Below are positions 9,129 through 16,910 of a DNA stretch of 64,000 nt, in pieces. The DNA is taken from positions 1 to 64,000 of the forward strand of contig WAPN01000024.1 of assembly GCA_015520735.1 (NCBI GenBank), given 5' to 3'. The notes beneath the pieces are model-generated. The model searched no databases. It was given only the letters and a program-made list of their open reading frames with translations, and had not been told where the DNA came from. This DNA comes from Desulfurococcales archaeon (lineage in GTDB: Archaea; Thermoproteota; Thermoprotei_A; Sulfolobales; Desulfurococcaceae). Each line of letters opens with the position of its first letter. The first letter of the stretch is position 1. Made by a program: the position numbers and the translations under genes.

Positions 9129-9135
9129 TTATAAG
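9129..9135 (-). promoter_or_regulatory. TATA box of the tRNA-Lys 5' half
   Basis: On the minus strand the sequence reads CTTATAA, about 26 bases upstream of a likely start near 9106. That would leave a leader of about ten bases for RNase P to remove before GGGCCCG. It gives the 5' half a promoter of its own, back to back with the tbp promoter. Confidence 0.5.
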
Positions 9136-9163
9136 CGTATCGTCCGTTGTTTTCAAGGGAGTA

Positions 9164-9171
9164 TTTATAAA
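9164..9171 (+). promoter_or_regulatory. TATA box of tbp
   Basis: TTTATAAA lies about 26 bases before a likely transcription start near 9191. The tbp ATG follows at 9208, after the ribosome-binding site GGGGGA. TBP may bind its own promoter, but so would any TBP-dependent gene, so autoregulation is only a possibility. Confidence 0.55.
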
Positions 9172-9207
9172 CCATGAGATTGTTTTTAAAATCGGGGGAT
9201 TTATAAA

Positions 9208-9792
9208 ATGAGTGGTCTAGAAGGGGAGATCTCACTTAATCCTTCGACTAAAATAGAGAATATTGTAGCCACAGTAATACTTGACCAGACCCTTGATCTA
9301 AATCTGATCGAGAGCCGTGTCCCTAACGTAACCTATCAGCCGGACCAATTTCCAGGACTTATACTTAGACTAGAGCGCCCCAAGACAACTGCTCTTATTT
9401 TTAAATCAGGTAAAATGGTTGTAACTGGAGCTAAGAGTACAAGTGAGCTTATCGAGGCTGTTAAGAGAATAATCAAGCTCCTACGCAAGCATGGGATCAA
9501 AATAACATCGAAGCCGAGGATACAGATCCAAAACATTGTGGCGAGCGGGGACATCAACGCGATGGTAAATCTTGAAAGAGCAGCATATCTCCTCGAGGAC
9601 AGTATGTATGAGCCGGAGCAGTTCCCAGGTTTAATCCACCGTATGAGAAGCCCTAGAGTAGTGCTCTTAATATTTAGTAGTGGTAAAATGGTCATAACGG
9701 GAGCAAAGGAAGAGAGAGAAGTCGAGGAGGCTGTTAGAAAGATAGCTCAGAAGCTTCTCGAACTAAAATGTCTGTTTCCGAGAAGAGGATAA
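9208..9792 (+). CDS. tbp: TATA-box-binding protein
   Basis: This is the general transcription factor that bends promoter DNA and recruits TFB and RNA polymerase. The two pseudo-symmetric repeats are plain: repeat 1 about residues 15-95 ([37 protein letters not shown]) and repeat 2 about 105-188 ([36 protein letters not shown]). At 194 residues it has the usual archaeal length, with a short basic tail (LFPRRG). It is divergent from the tRNA-Lys 5' half, and a box C/D sRNA follows about 40 bases after the stop. Confidence 0.98.
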   Translation: MSGLEGEISLNPSTKIENIVATVILDQTLDLNLIESRVPNVTYQPDQFPGLILRLERPKTTALIFKSGKMVVTGAKSTSELIEAVKRIIKLLRKHGIKITSKPRIQIQNIVASGDINAMVNLERAAYLLEDSMYEPEQFPGLIHRMRSPRVVLLIFSSGKMVITGAKEEREVEEAVRKIAQKLLELKCLFPRRG

Positions 9793-9832
9793 CCAGGCTA
9801 ATAAATCCCTTTACACAAATCCTTTTCTTTGA

Positions 9833-9892
9833 ATGATGACGTGGGCAGCCTGGGACCCTCCTACGGGGATGAAGAACCTAGTCTCACACTGA
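9833..9892 (+). ncRNA. Box C/D guide sRNA
   Basis: Boxes in order are C = ATGATGA (9833-9839), D' = CTGG (9850-9853, one change from CTGA), C' = GGGATGA (9866-9872, six of seven matches to RUGAUGA), and D = CTGA (9889-9892). The D' guide is about 10 bases and the D guide 16. The span of 60 bases is normal for archaeal methylation guides that assemble with L7Ae, Nop5 and fibrillarin. The D guide could pair with GUGAGAC, which I remember as part of a conserved large-subunit rRNA segment; this is unverified. It lies between tbp and the next gene and may be co-transcribed with them. Confidence 0.75.
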
Positions 9893-9917
9893 CAGGGTTT
9901 TCTCGAGGGTGGCCTAG

Positions 9918-10352
9918 ATGTTTGTCGAAGGCATAATTATTGTAGCAGATCTCGATAGATTCGACGAGTTCGTTGAAGAACATGGACTCAGCAGGTATAG
10001 ACCTAATTATATCACCGGTACACTTACTCACTTATTCTATAACTTCACCAATAAGTGGCGGGGAGTTGTTATTTATGGTCTAGATTTCGGAAGAGGTACT
10101 GAAGAAATCATAATAGAGATCCCTATGCCTGATGAGCTGGATAACATACTTCGTGAGCTCAAACAGATAAAGAAGACCATTAACGAGCTTGGAGCATCGA
10201 TAACTATAGTGGTCGTAAGAGACTATGTGCCATGTAGACCTGCTAGGAATCGTAGAGAAGCATATTATGGGACGCCAGGCAGAAGAAGGGCCATTAGCCT
10301 CTTAAAGAGTGTTAAACGTAAAGGAGGAAACACCATCTATGTTGAAGTGTGA
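9918..10352 (+). CDS. Conserved-looking hypothetical protein, 144 residues
   Basis: I do not recognise the family with certainty. The protein has an alpha/beta pattern without membrane segments: a strand-rich start (FVEGIIIVADLD), an acidic central helix (DELDNILRELKQIKKTIN), a second strand (ASITIVVVRDYVP) and a very basic C-terminal third with several RR pairs. The basic tail suggests nucleic-acid contact. The ATG follows GGTGG. It sits between two box C/D sRNA genes on the same strand, just after tbp, so an RNA-related role is worth considering but not shown. Confidence 0.75.
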   Translation: MFVEGIIIVADLDRFDEFVEEHGLSRYRPNYITGTLTHLFYNFTNKWRGVVIYGLDFGRGTEEIIIEIPMPDELDNILRELKQIKKTINELGASITIVVVRDYVPCRPARNRREAYYGTPGRRRAISLLKSVKRKGGNTIYVEV

Positions 10353-10390
10353 GGAAACAATATTAGTCTTCAGACCCATTGAATACGTAG

Positions 10391-10451
10391 ATGATGAGGC
10401 CGACATAGTCGGATAAACCTCATAGGTTATGAAGAGGGGTCGATTGACTGA
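10391..10451 (+). ncRNA. Box C/D guide sRNA
   Basis: Boxes in order are C = ATGATGA (10391-10397), D' = CGGA (10410-10413), C' = GTTATGA (10426-10432, six of seven), and D = CTGA (10448-10451). The D' guide is 12 bases (GGCCGACATAGT) and the D guide 15 (AGAGGGGTCGATTGA). The 61-base span and layout match the sRNA at 9833. The D' guide contains the complement of AUGUCGGC, which I recall from the conserved peptidyl-transferase region of large-subunit rRNA, making a 2'-O-methylation there plausible. It starts about 40 bases after the preceding stop codon. Confidence 0.85.
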
Positions 10452-10630
10452 AAAATAAATGTATCATTCCAAGTTTCAAGCAATGCCATGCATAAATATT
10501 TCACAGATTTATGGCATAATGTTTTATATTGTGAGCAAAATATTGAATGGTAGGTATTAATATTGAATCAAAATAAACATCATATTGAAACAAGGGTGTT
10601 TAGATATTCAATTATTTATGGTGTAGGTTT

Positions 10631-11641
10631 TTGCCTAGTGAAGACCTAGTTGAAATAAAGGTCCATGAAAGACTTGACGAGCTAAGTGAGAAAATTTGCT
10701 CAAGTTCCTTTGAAGCCCATATTACTCTTGAAGGCATATTCCAGGGGATCGAAAGAGTAATTGGTGATAAGATACCACATGTTTTCAAAATGCTTGCAGA
10801 AAAATCAAATAACACATGTATTTTCAATAGAATAAATCTGAAAAGAAGAACAAGCAACTGGGATGAAGTCGTATTACTTCTGTGTAATGGAATAGTTATA
10901 GGTGCTCATGGGGAAATTAATGGTCAGCGGCTTCATGGCTATAAGCTTTTGGAGCAGCTATCCTATAATGTAAACAATAATGTATATTCTCATATCATTA
11001 TAGAAGAGACGCTGCTTCCCTCAGAGTTCGTGAAGAAATATCTTAATCTCGAAGGCTTCGAAGAGAAAAAACAAATGCTCACACCTAGGGAACAGGAAGA
11101 AGAGTCGGCTAGGCCCATTACGAAAATAAATGGTTATGCTAAAACAACGCAACTCAACATACCTATAGCGTCGACTATTCCTGTCGAGACATCGCTTGAT
11201 AAGACCAAGATACTTCCTAGAAGACCAATACCACCTGGTTTTGTTCCCCCTAAATTTATTGCTAACACGGATACACAAAGTCGTGATACTGGAGAAGACG
11301 ATATAGTCGCCTCTAAAAAGCCGATGAACATTTATTTAGTTATCGGTCTTTCCGATAAGGTGCTGGATCTAAGTAATCGTCTTGTAGAGCTAGCTGAGAT
11401 CGAGGGCGTAGGAGTTTCTTACTCTTCATTAACATATAATGGGTCAGCATACGTTCTCGAAACAAATGTTACAAGAGTTGGGTTTATTAGAAAATATGAG
11501 AAGATACGGAAGATCGCTGAAAAAATCGCATCTATCCTTATAGAATGCATGGAGGATTCTCCGCTCGAGTTTGACCGTGTTATCGTTATCCTTAGACACG
11601 GTTTTGATACAGTTCGTGTTGTGAAAAAAAGATATAGCTAA
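10631..11641 (+). CDS. Hypothetical two-domain protein with proline-rich linker
   Basis: I do not recognise this 336-residue protein. Residues 1-145 look like one alpha/beta domain. Residues 150-235 are polar and low in hydrophobics, with a Pro-rich run (RRPIPPGFVPPKF), which suggests a flexible linker. Residues 235-336 form a second alpha/beta domain (NIYLVIGLSDKVLDL, then FDRVIVILRHGFDTVRVV). No catalytic motif, signal or membrane segment is visible. The start is the TTG at 10631, eight bases after GGTG. The gene stands alone after the second sRNA, with an AT-rich promoter region in front. Confidence 0.7.
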   Translation: MPSEDLVEIKVHERLDELSEKICSSSFEAHITLEGIFQGIERVIGDKIPHVFKMLAEKSNNTCIFNRINLKRRTSNWDEVVLLLCNGIVIGAHGEINGQRLHGYKLLEQLSYNVNNNVYSHIIIEETLLPSEFVKKYLNLEGFEEKKQMLTPREQEEESARPITKINGYAKTTQLNIPIASTIPVETSLDKTKILPRRPIPPGFVPPKFIANTDTQSRDTGEDDIVASKKPMNIYLVIGLSDKVLDLSNRLVELAEIEGVGVSYSSLTYNGSAYVLETNVTRVGFIRKYEKIRKIAEKIASILIECMEDSPLEFDRVIVILRHGFDTVRVVKKRYS

Positions 11642-11873
11642 GATAAAGTGTTTATCCATGAACGGTGCTTATAGTACGCAGACACTATGAATTCCTCGAT
11701 GGTTTTCCGGTTTTCATGGGATCTGGGAGCTTTGGTGAAACTATAACTATTCCATGGAAGCAGTAGAAGATGAACACTAATAGAGTTGTGGTGGTTTCTC
11801 AAAATGCCTCGGTCTTCATAATATCTAAATCACTATCATACAACGGTATTATTAGTGTTTTGAATAATTCCAG
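11642..11873. other. Convergent intergenic region, nothing identified
   Basis: These 232 bases lie between the stops of two convergent genes. I looked for tRNA, box C/D, inverted repeats and small open frames with a ribosome-binding site and found none that hold up. Confidence 0.5.
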
Positions 11874-12791
11874 CTAGACACCACATAATATCAAAGCAGT
11901 TTCTACATCAGAGAAATCAAGTATAATTATTCTTCTTGTCTCAAAAACATATTCCTCGAGACTTAGGAGCTCGGAGGAAAGTGAAAGAAGAGGCGATTTT
12001 AAGGCCTCTTCTGCAGGAGGATAGTCTTCGTTAGATAACCATGTTACTGGTTTTCCGCGCTCAGCTATACAGTGTCTCCTAATTATGGGAGACAAGTACT
12101 CTGATGCTGAGGGTGTAATAGTTGTTCCTGACTGGTAGGGCCCGATTGCTGGTATAACTATGACATAGTTGTCTGAACTGGTGGGGATAAATAAGAAAGA
12201 TGGAAGCTTGTAAGTACCGAAACATCTCAGGCTTGGATGTTCATGGCCAATGATCACAGCATCATATCCAGTCATATCGACATATATATGGCCATGTGTT
12301 ACAAGTAACCTCTCACTACCTGTATCAATCTCCAATTCTCTCTGGAGGTCTAGCCCATAATCTCTCAGTATTATTTTTAGATAGTTATCGTGATTTCCTC
12401 TTATAATTATTAAATCTTCAATACCTAGGTCATTGATAATAAATTCCAGGAGATCCTTTATTTCGCGCCGCTCTTGTCTCAGTAATCTGTCAAATGCGTG
12501 TTTAAGGTCGCCATTTATGATGATCCTTCGGGGCCTGACCAGCTCACATATATTCCTTAAACTTTTCTTGATCTTTTCCAACTGTATTTTTGGAACAATC
12601 ATTCCTGGAAAATACTTTGCCGCTTTATCGGAGTAGTCTAAGCCTCGTGCTAGGGCCTCTTCAAACCCTAAATGCAAGTCATTTACAATGATAGCATCAT
12701 ATTTGCTCACATATAGTGCTGGCTCACCGGGAATAATGTAGATACTCTCGAATGGTATATCTCTGGGTTTGTAGAGATTTTTGTTTAACAT
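11874..12791 (-). CDS. Metallophosphoesterase (calcineurin-like fold)
   Basis: The two-metal phosphoesterase motifs appear in order: NDLHLG (D-x-H), INGDLKH (GD), RGNHDNY (GNHD), THGH and IGHEH (GH). The whole fold is kept in about 305 residues. The sequence resembles the group related to SbcD/Mre11-type phosphoesterases (COG1407), in which no substrate is established. The second ATG (12791) is preferred because GGTG then lies at normal spacing; the ATG at 12797 is only two or three bases from it. It ends in the convergent gap and begins about 100 bases from the tRNA-Lys 3' half. Confidence 0.88.
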   Translation of the reverse strand: MLNKNLYKPRDIPFESIYIIPGEPALYVSKYDAIIVNDLHLGFEEALARGLDYSDKAAKYFPGMIVPKIQLEKIKKSLRNICELVRPRRIIINGDLKHAFDRLLRQERREIKDLLEFIINDLGIEDLIIIRGNHDNYLKIILRDYGLDLQRELEIDTGSERLLVTHGHIYVDMTGYDAVIIGHEHPSLRCFGTYKLPSFLFIPTSSDNYVIVIPAIGPYQSGTTITPSASEYLSPIIRRHCIAERGKPVTWLSNEDYPPAEEALKSPLLSLSSELLSLEEYVFETRRIIILDFSDVETALILCGV

Positions 12792-12894
12792 TAACATGAC
12801 ACCATATAATCGTCCAATAATATATTGCTACATGGCTTGATACCTGAGAGTTCCCGTAATATTCTTCGCCCCGGGATAGAAAGGTATGGGCGAG

Positions 12895-12959
12895 CGGGCC
12901 CGCCGGGATTTGAACCCGGGACCTACGGGTTAAGAGCCTCGACTACCGGCCGGTCTCCC
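12895..12959 (-). tRNA. 3' half of split tRNA-Lys(CUU)
   Basis: Read from 12959 downward, the RNA starts with GGGAGACCGGCCGGT, the exact complement of the tail of the 5' half, then a short bulge region. The 3' exon begins near 12937: G31, loop CTCTTAA with anticodon CTT at 12934-12932, stem CCCGT, variable AGGTC, T-arm CCGGG-TTCAAAT-CCCGG, acceptor CGGGCCC and discriminator G at 12895. No CCA is encoded. Acceptor and anticodon stems pair fully only with the 5' half at 9065-9095. The 3' half lies 3.8 kb upstream of the 5' half on their shared strand, with several genes between, so the two must be joined in trans. Confidence 0.93.
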
Positions 12960-12985
12960 CAGGCTCTTCTAGGTATCTCTTCTGG

Positions 12986-12994
12986 ATTATTAAA
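12986..12994 (-). promoter_or_regulatory. TATA box of the tRNA-Lys 3' half
   Basis: On the minus strand this reads TTTAATAAT, about 28 bases upstream of 12962, where the complementary leader begins. It gives the 3' half its own transcription start, so the two halves appear to be separately transcribed. Confidence 0.5.
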
Positions 12995-13000
12995 TCTTTC

Positions 13001-14044
13001 TTATAGCCTCCCTATAGTTCTCCCGATCAATAATCCATCTTGATCCTCAGTAACGTATGCGACCACCATTTCTCCTGGTTTGAGCCTACCTCTCCTGAGG
13101 GTTATGAGCCAGTCTTTACCCATCGTTACACCGATATATTCTCCTCTGAATACGCCTCTTGACAACACCTTTGCATAGACTCTATCACCCTTTTTGAAAG
13201 GGGCTGGGTAGCGACGTGCTTTCCGCATTCCCCATTCGTCCATGCTCCACCTGAGCTTCACTCCGAGTCTTGCCTCGAGCTCTTCTATTCTCTTCCAGAA
13301 ACAACGCCAGCTCAACGGCTTTACTCCCGGTATTTTTCTCCCATATTTATGGGCGTTGTACTTTTGAATAGTCACGGGAGGCCATCTCTTTCCAGCCCCT
13401 ATTCTTATAGCCCATTCGATAACCTGAACGACATCTTCATCATTCACGCCGGGAATCCATACAGGCGTCACATGCAGGTCAATATTTGTTTCTCTGACAA
13501 GGTATTCCGCCATCTCCACGACGTGTTTAACGTTATACCAAGGTGTGCCCTGGAGAAAGCGGGCCTTCTCCGGATTTAGTGTATCTATACTTAAATTGAT
13601 CCTATCAAGGCCTACATCGTCAAGCTGATCAATAGTTTTTCTTGTAAGGAGAGCGCCATGTGTTTCAAGTGCTACGCTCAAAACATATGGGCGGCATTTA
13701 AGCTCCTTAATGAGACGTGTTATCCACGGGTACGTTAGTGCTTCGCCAATAGTATCGATGAGCGCCTCTATACTTGTCTCCTTGTATCTTGCCACTATGT
13801 CAACAGTATTCAGCAGGCCATCGAGCTCAACAATGAACTCGGCCCACCTATTGATGGATAATGGACCCGCGTCTACGCTACAGAAAATACAGCTGAGAGG
13901 GCATATAGTCGTTGGTCTTACCTGTAGAACGTTTGTACCGCGATCAATTACTCCAAACCCTATATATCCCAGTAGCTTGTCTCCCTTTACAAAATAGAGT
14001 GGCCTTCTATCCCAAAGCAGTGTTTTCTCCTCGATCTCTATCAA
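13001..14044 (-). CDS. Radical SAM protein with C-terminal TRAM-like domain
   Basis: The CX3CX2C cluster motif is in CPLSCIFC near residue 48, followed by a radical SAM barrel (ALETHGALLT, INLSIDTLNPEK, TPVWIPGVND). The last 60 residues (GDRVYAKVLSRGVFRGEYIG to the end) look like a TRAM or OB-type RNA-binding domain. I believe it matches the uncharacterised archaeal radical SAM family COG2100; RNA modification is a reasonable inference from the TRAM-like tail. The start is the TTG at 14044, six bases after GGTG. It overlaps the end of the upstream methyltransferase gene by 38 bases. Confidence 0.85.
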   Translation of the reverse strand: MIEIEEKTLLWDRRPLYFVKGDKLLGYIGFGVIDRGTNVLQVRPTTICPLSCIFCSVDAGPLSINRWAEFIVELDGLLNTVDIVARYKETSIEALIDTIGEALTYPWITRLIKELKCRPYVLSVALETHGALLTRKTIDQLDDVGLDRINLSIDTLNPEKARFLQGTPWYNVKHVVEMAEYLVRETNIDLHVTPVWIPGVNDEDVVQVIEWAIRIGAGKRWPPVTIQKYNAHKYGRKIPGVKPLSWRCFWKRIEELEARLGVKLRWSMDEWGMRKARRYPAPFKKGDRVYAKVLSRGVFRGEYIGVTMGKDWLITLRRGRLKPGEMVVAYVTEDQDGLLIGRTIGRL

Positions 14045-14591
14045 GTCTCACACCCATCTGCCTAGCAATTATTTTGGGGCAAATAGGCTTTAAAGACAAT
14101 ATAGATGCTTTCGGCTCGCTTAAACCTCTAATGTAAAGGAAAATTGTCCTAATGATTCCTGCTTCATCGATCATTCTCTTGACAAGCATTGGAGTCCATG
14201 ATTTGATTGGGAAATCAATAGTTATGATTCGTGATCCAAGGACGAGTTCTCTTTCAAGCTTAGGGGCTAGTGCTTCATTAATGGATGGGTATAGGTATTG
14301 ATACACTATGGTTGCATTGCCGAGATATGCATCGTAGAAACTGGCTTCGAGGACGCTGATGTGGTCTCCTAAACCAAGCTCCTCAGCCTTATACCTTATC
14401 AGCATGGCTAGATCATGCTCTATCTCCACGGCAATAGCACGTGCTCCCATCCTCGCAGCCTCTATTACGACGCGTCCATCGCCTGCCCCTAAATCATATA
14501 GTACATCTCCCGGCCCACACCTGGATATTTCAAGGGCTTTCCTAACAACACTAATAGGTGTCGGTATAAACGGTGGTTTCTTCAAGCTCAT
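14007..14591 (-). CDS. SAM-dependent methyltransferase, aKMT-like
   Basis: A class I methyltransferase with motif I YDLGAGDGRVVIEAA and a short N-terminal helix region PFIPTPISVVRKAL. This opening matches the broad-specificity archaeal protein lysine methyltransferase (aKMT) described from Sulfolobus better than RNA methyltransferases, so protein lysine methylation is my best guess. Length is 194 residues. The start is the ATG at 14591, six bases after GGTG; two in-frame GTG codons lie just upstream. Its 3' end overlaps the radical SAM gene, which indicates one operon. Confidence 0.8.
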   Translation of the reverse strand: MSLKKPPFIPTPISVVRKALEISRCGPGDVLYDLGAGDGRVVIEAARMGARAIAVEIEHDLAMLIRYKAEELGLGDHISVLEASFYDAYLGNATIVYQYLYPSINEALAPKLERELVLGSRIITIDFPIKSWTPMLVKRMIDEAGIIRTIFLYIRGLSEPKASILSLKPICPKIIARQMGVRLDRDRGENTALG

Positions 14592-14636
14592 TAGGAACAC
14601 CACTGATCTTCATGGTTTCTATTAATAGAATCAAGT

Positions 14637-14645
14637 TTATAAAAG
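14637..14645 (+). promoter_or_regulatory. TATA box ahead of the ABC importer ATPase genes
   Basis: TTTATAAAA lies about 80 bases before the first ATPase gene and fits a start near 14665, leaving a leader of about 60 bases with the GGGGTG ribosome-binding site at its end. Confidence 0.5.
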
Positions 14646-14724
14646 AGAGGCCATAGTTTAACTACGGGGATAAAGAAAGAGTTGTATTGCGTACTCGTCA
14701 CTCCCTCTGATGGGGTGTTTATGA

Positions 14725-15693
14725 GTGTCAGAGACATTGCTAGAAGTGAGGAATCTTAAAACATATTTCTATACCACTAAGGGTGTTGTTAAAGCCGTTG
14801 ACGGTGTTTCTTTTAAGCTCAATAAAGGTGAGGTCTTGGGCATCGCGGGCGAATCGGGATGTGGTAAGAGCACTACTGCCTACTCTCTCATCAGACTGGT
14901 ACCTCCACCGGGCAAGATTGTCGATGGAGAACTGGTATTTGAAGGGCGTGACATACTCAAGCTTAGCGAAGAGGATTTCAGGAAGCAGATCAGGTGGAAG
15001 AAAATATCAATGGTTTTTCAAGGAGCAATGAACGCACTGAACCCGGTATACACCATTGGTGACCAGATAGCGGAAGTGCTAATGCTCCACAAGCATATGA
15101 CCAAAGAAGAAGCAATGAAAGAAGTTTACAAGCTCCTAGAAATGGTAGGTATAGATCCCAAGCGCGCCAAGAGCTATCCACATGAGCTCTCGGGCGGTAT
15201 GAAGCAGCGTGTGGTAATAGCAATGGCCCTAGCGCTAAGACCACCCCTAGTAATTGCGGACGAGCCGACTACGGCTCTCGACGTCGTCGTCCAAGCCCAG
15301 ATCATGAACCTGCTCAAGAGATTGCAGCGTGAACATCGGATGTCGATCATTTTGATCACTCACGACCTCAGCCTCATTGCGGAGATGGCCGAGAAAGTAG
15401 TGATCATGTATGCTGGTAAAATAGTTGAATATGGTACCGCAGAGCAGATATTCCTCAATCCCCAACACCCGTACACCAGAGGACTACTAGCTAGTATTCC
15501 GAGGCTAACAGGTGATATACACAAGCTGGAATTCATACCTGGTGTACCGCCAGACCTATCGAATCCACCGCCTGGATGTCGTTTTGCCCCGAGATGTAAG
15601 TTCAAGTTCGAACCCTGTGATAAAGAGGAGCCACCCGTGATCGAGGTGGAGCCCGGTCATTATGTATCTTGTTGGCTCCACGCAAAGAAATAA
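14725..15693 (+). CDS. Oligopeptide-type ABC importer ATPase (OppD/DppD)
   Basis: This is one of two ATPases that power a peptide/opine/nickel-type importer. It has Walker A GESGCGKST, signature LSGGMKQR, Walker B LVIADEPTTALD and the H-loop THD. The C-terminal oligopeptide-transporter extension is visible from RFAPRCKF to the end, with the cysteine set (CRFAPRC, CDKEE, SCWLH) that in related proteins holds an iron-sulfur cluster. Length is 322 residues. The start is the GTG at 14725 after GGGGTG. The second ATPase follows 13 bases later, and the other components are encoded from 18.6 kb. Confidence 0.95.
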   Translation: MSETLLEVRNLKTYFYTTKGVVKAVDGVSFKLNKGEVLGIAGESGCGKSTTAYSLIRLVPPPGKIVDGELVFEGRDILKLSEEDFRKQIRWKKISMVFQGAMNALNPVYTIGDQIAEVLMLHKHMTKEEAMKEVYKLLEMVGIDPKRAKSYPHELSGGMKQRVVIAMALALRPPLVIADEPTTALDVVVQAQIMNLLKRLQREHRMSIILITHDLSLIAEMAEKVVIMYAGKIVEYGTAEQIFLNPQHPYTRGLLASIPRLTGDIHKLEFIPGVPPDLSNPPPGCRFAPRCKFKFEPCDKEEPPVIEVEPGHYVSCWLHAKK

Positions 15694-15706
15694 AGGGTGA
15701 CCATGT

Positions 15707-16849
15707 ATGCCCAATATATACGTCCCCAAGCCGGATAGTGACACCGTCGTATACGTTAGAGACCTACGTACATGGTTCCCTGTAAGAAGAAGCTTCATAG
15801 ATGTCGTTAGGAGACGCCCTCCTTTATATGTCCATGCTGTTGATGGCGTATCCTTCGACATAAAAGAAGGTGAAACCTTTGGTCTAGCTGGAGAATCCGG
15901 ATGTGGTAAGACTACAACAGGTAAGACTATTCTCCGCCTCGTAGACCCTGTTGGAGGAATAATCGCTTATAGGCCGCGTGAAAGGCTCTTAAAGGAGTGG
16001 GAGGCGATAGGTTATCATCCAAAATTCATCGATGAATACAAGAGCGTTGATATCTCAAAAATACCTAGCAAGTACCTGAAACCGCTACGTAAAGAGATGC
16101 AGATGATATTCCAGGACCCATATGGCAGTCTTAACCCGAGATTCACGGTCTACAAGATTCTCGAGGAGCCACTCGTTATCCATGGCATTGGTGAAACCAA
16201 GGAGGAAAGATACGATCTAATTGTGCGTGTACTAGAGCAGGTGAAGTTGACTCCACCTGAAGAGTTTCTGAACAGGTATCCACACATGCTTTCAGGTGGC
16301 CAGAGACAGAGAGTAGGTATAGCCAGAGCATTGCTGCTACAGCCGAGATTCATAGTAGCGGACGAGCCCACATCAATGTTGGATGTGTCAATACGTGCAG
16401 AAATACTCGAACTAATGATGGAGTTAAAGGAGAGGTACAATCTGACCTATGTGTTCATTACACATGACCTCGCGCTAGCTAGATATATCTGTGATAGGAT
16501 CGCCATAATGTACCTGGGCAGAATAGTCGAGATGGGCAATACGCGCCGCGTTCTGGAGAACCCGTTGCATCCATATACAAAAGCGTTAATATCCGCGATC
16601 CCAGAGCCCGACCCGAGATATAGGAAGATCCTTAGAGAGCTCCCAATAAAAGGCGAAGTCCCTAGCCCCATCAATATACCGCCGGGATGTAGGTTCAGGC
16701 CTAGATGTGTAACATATGATAAGACAACCGAGATACAGAGGTATTGTGAGACAGATGAACCACCGCTGATGGAAGTCGAGAAAGATCATTACGTGTCTTG
16801 CTGGCTATATGGTACACCTGAGGAGGTAAGGGAGCTAGTGAAGAAGTAG
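15707..16849 (+). CDS. Oligopeptide-type ABC importer ATPase (OppF/DppF)
   Basis: The second ATPase of the importer has Walker A GESGCGKTTTGK, signature LSGGQRQR, Walker B IVADEPTSMLD and H-loop THD. The same C-terminal extension appears (PPGCRFRPRC, RYCETDE, SCWLYG). At 380 residues it is longer than usual because about 50 residues are inserted after Walker A, near 90-135 (a charged stretch around YRPRERLLKEW). ATG follows GGTGACC. It is co-transcribed with the first ATPase and would pair with it as a heterodimer under the two permeases. Confidence 0.95.
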   Translation: MPNIYVPKPDSDTVVYVRDLRTWFPVRRSFIDVVRRRPPLYVHAVDGVSFDIKEGETFGLAGESGCGKTTTGKTILRLVDPVGGIIAYRPRERLLKEWEAIGYHPKFIDEYKSVDISKIPSKYLKPLRKEMQMIFQDPYGSLNPRFTVYKILEEPLVIHGIGETKEERYDLIVRVLEQVKLTPPEEFLNRYPHMLSGGQRQRVGIARALLLQPRFIVADEPTSMLDVSIRAEILELMMELKERYNLTYVFITHDLALARYICDRIAIMYLGRIVEMGNTRRVLENPLHPYTKALISAIPEPDPRYRKILRELPIKGEVPSPINIPPGCRFRPRCVTYDKTTEIQRYCETDEPPLMEVEKDHYVSCWLYGTPEEVRELVKK

Positions 16850-16910
16850 TCTTCCCTGCTAAGTTTACCTCTATTTTTGGCAAATACGAGTCATAACTGC
16901 TAGGGCATGG

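Noticed and set aside
9048-12959. Permuted tRNA (3' half before 5' half in one precursor)
   Set aside because: The halves lie in that order on the minus strand, but 3.8 kb and several genes apart, each with a TATA element and with complementary tails. Permuted tRNAs have adjacent halves in one transcript.
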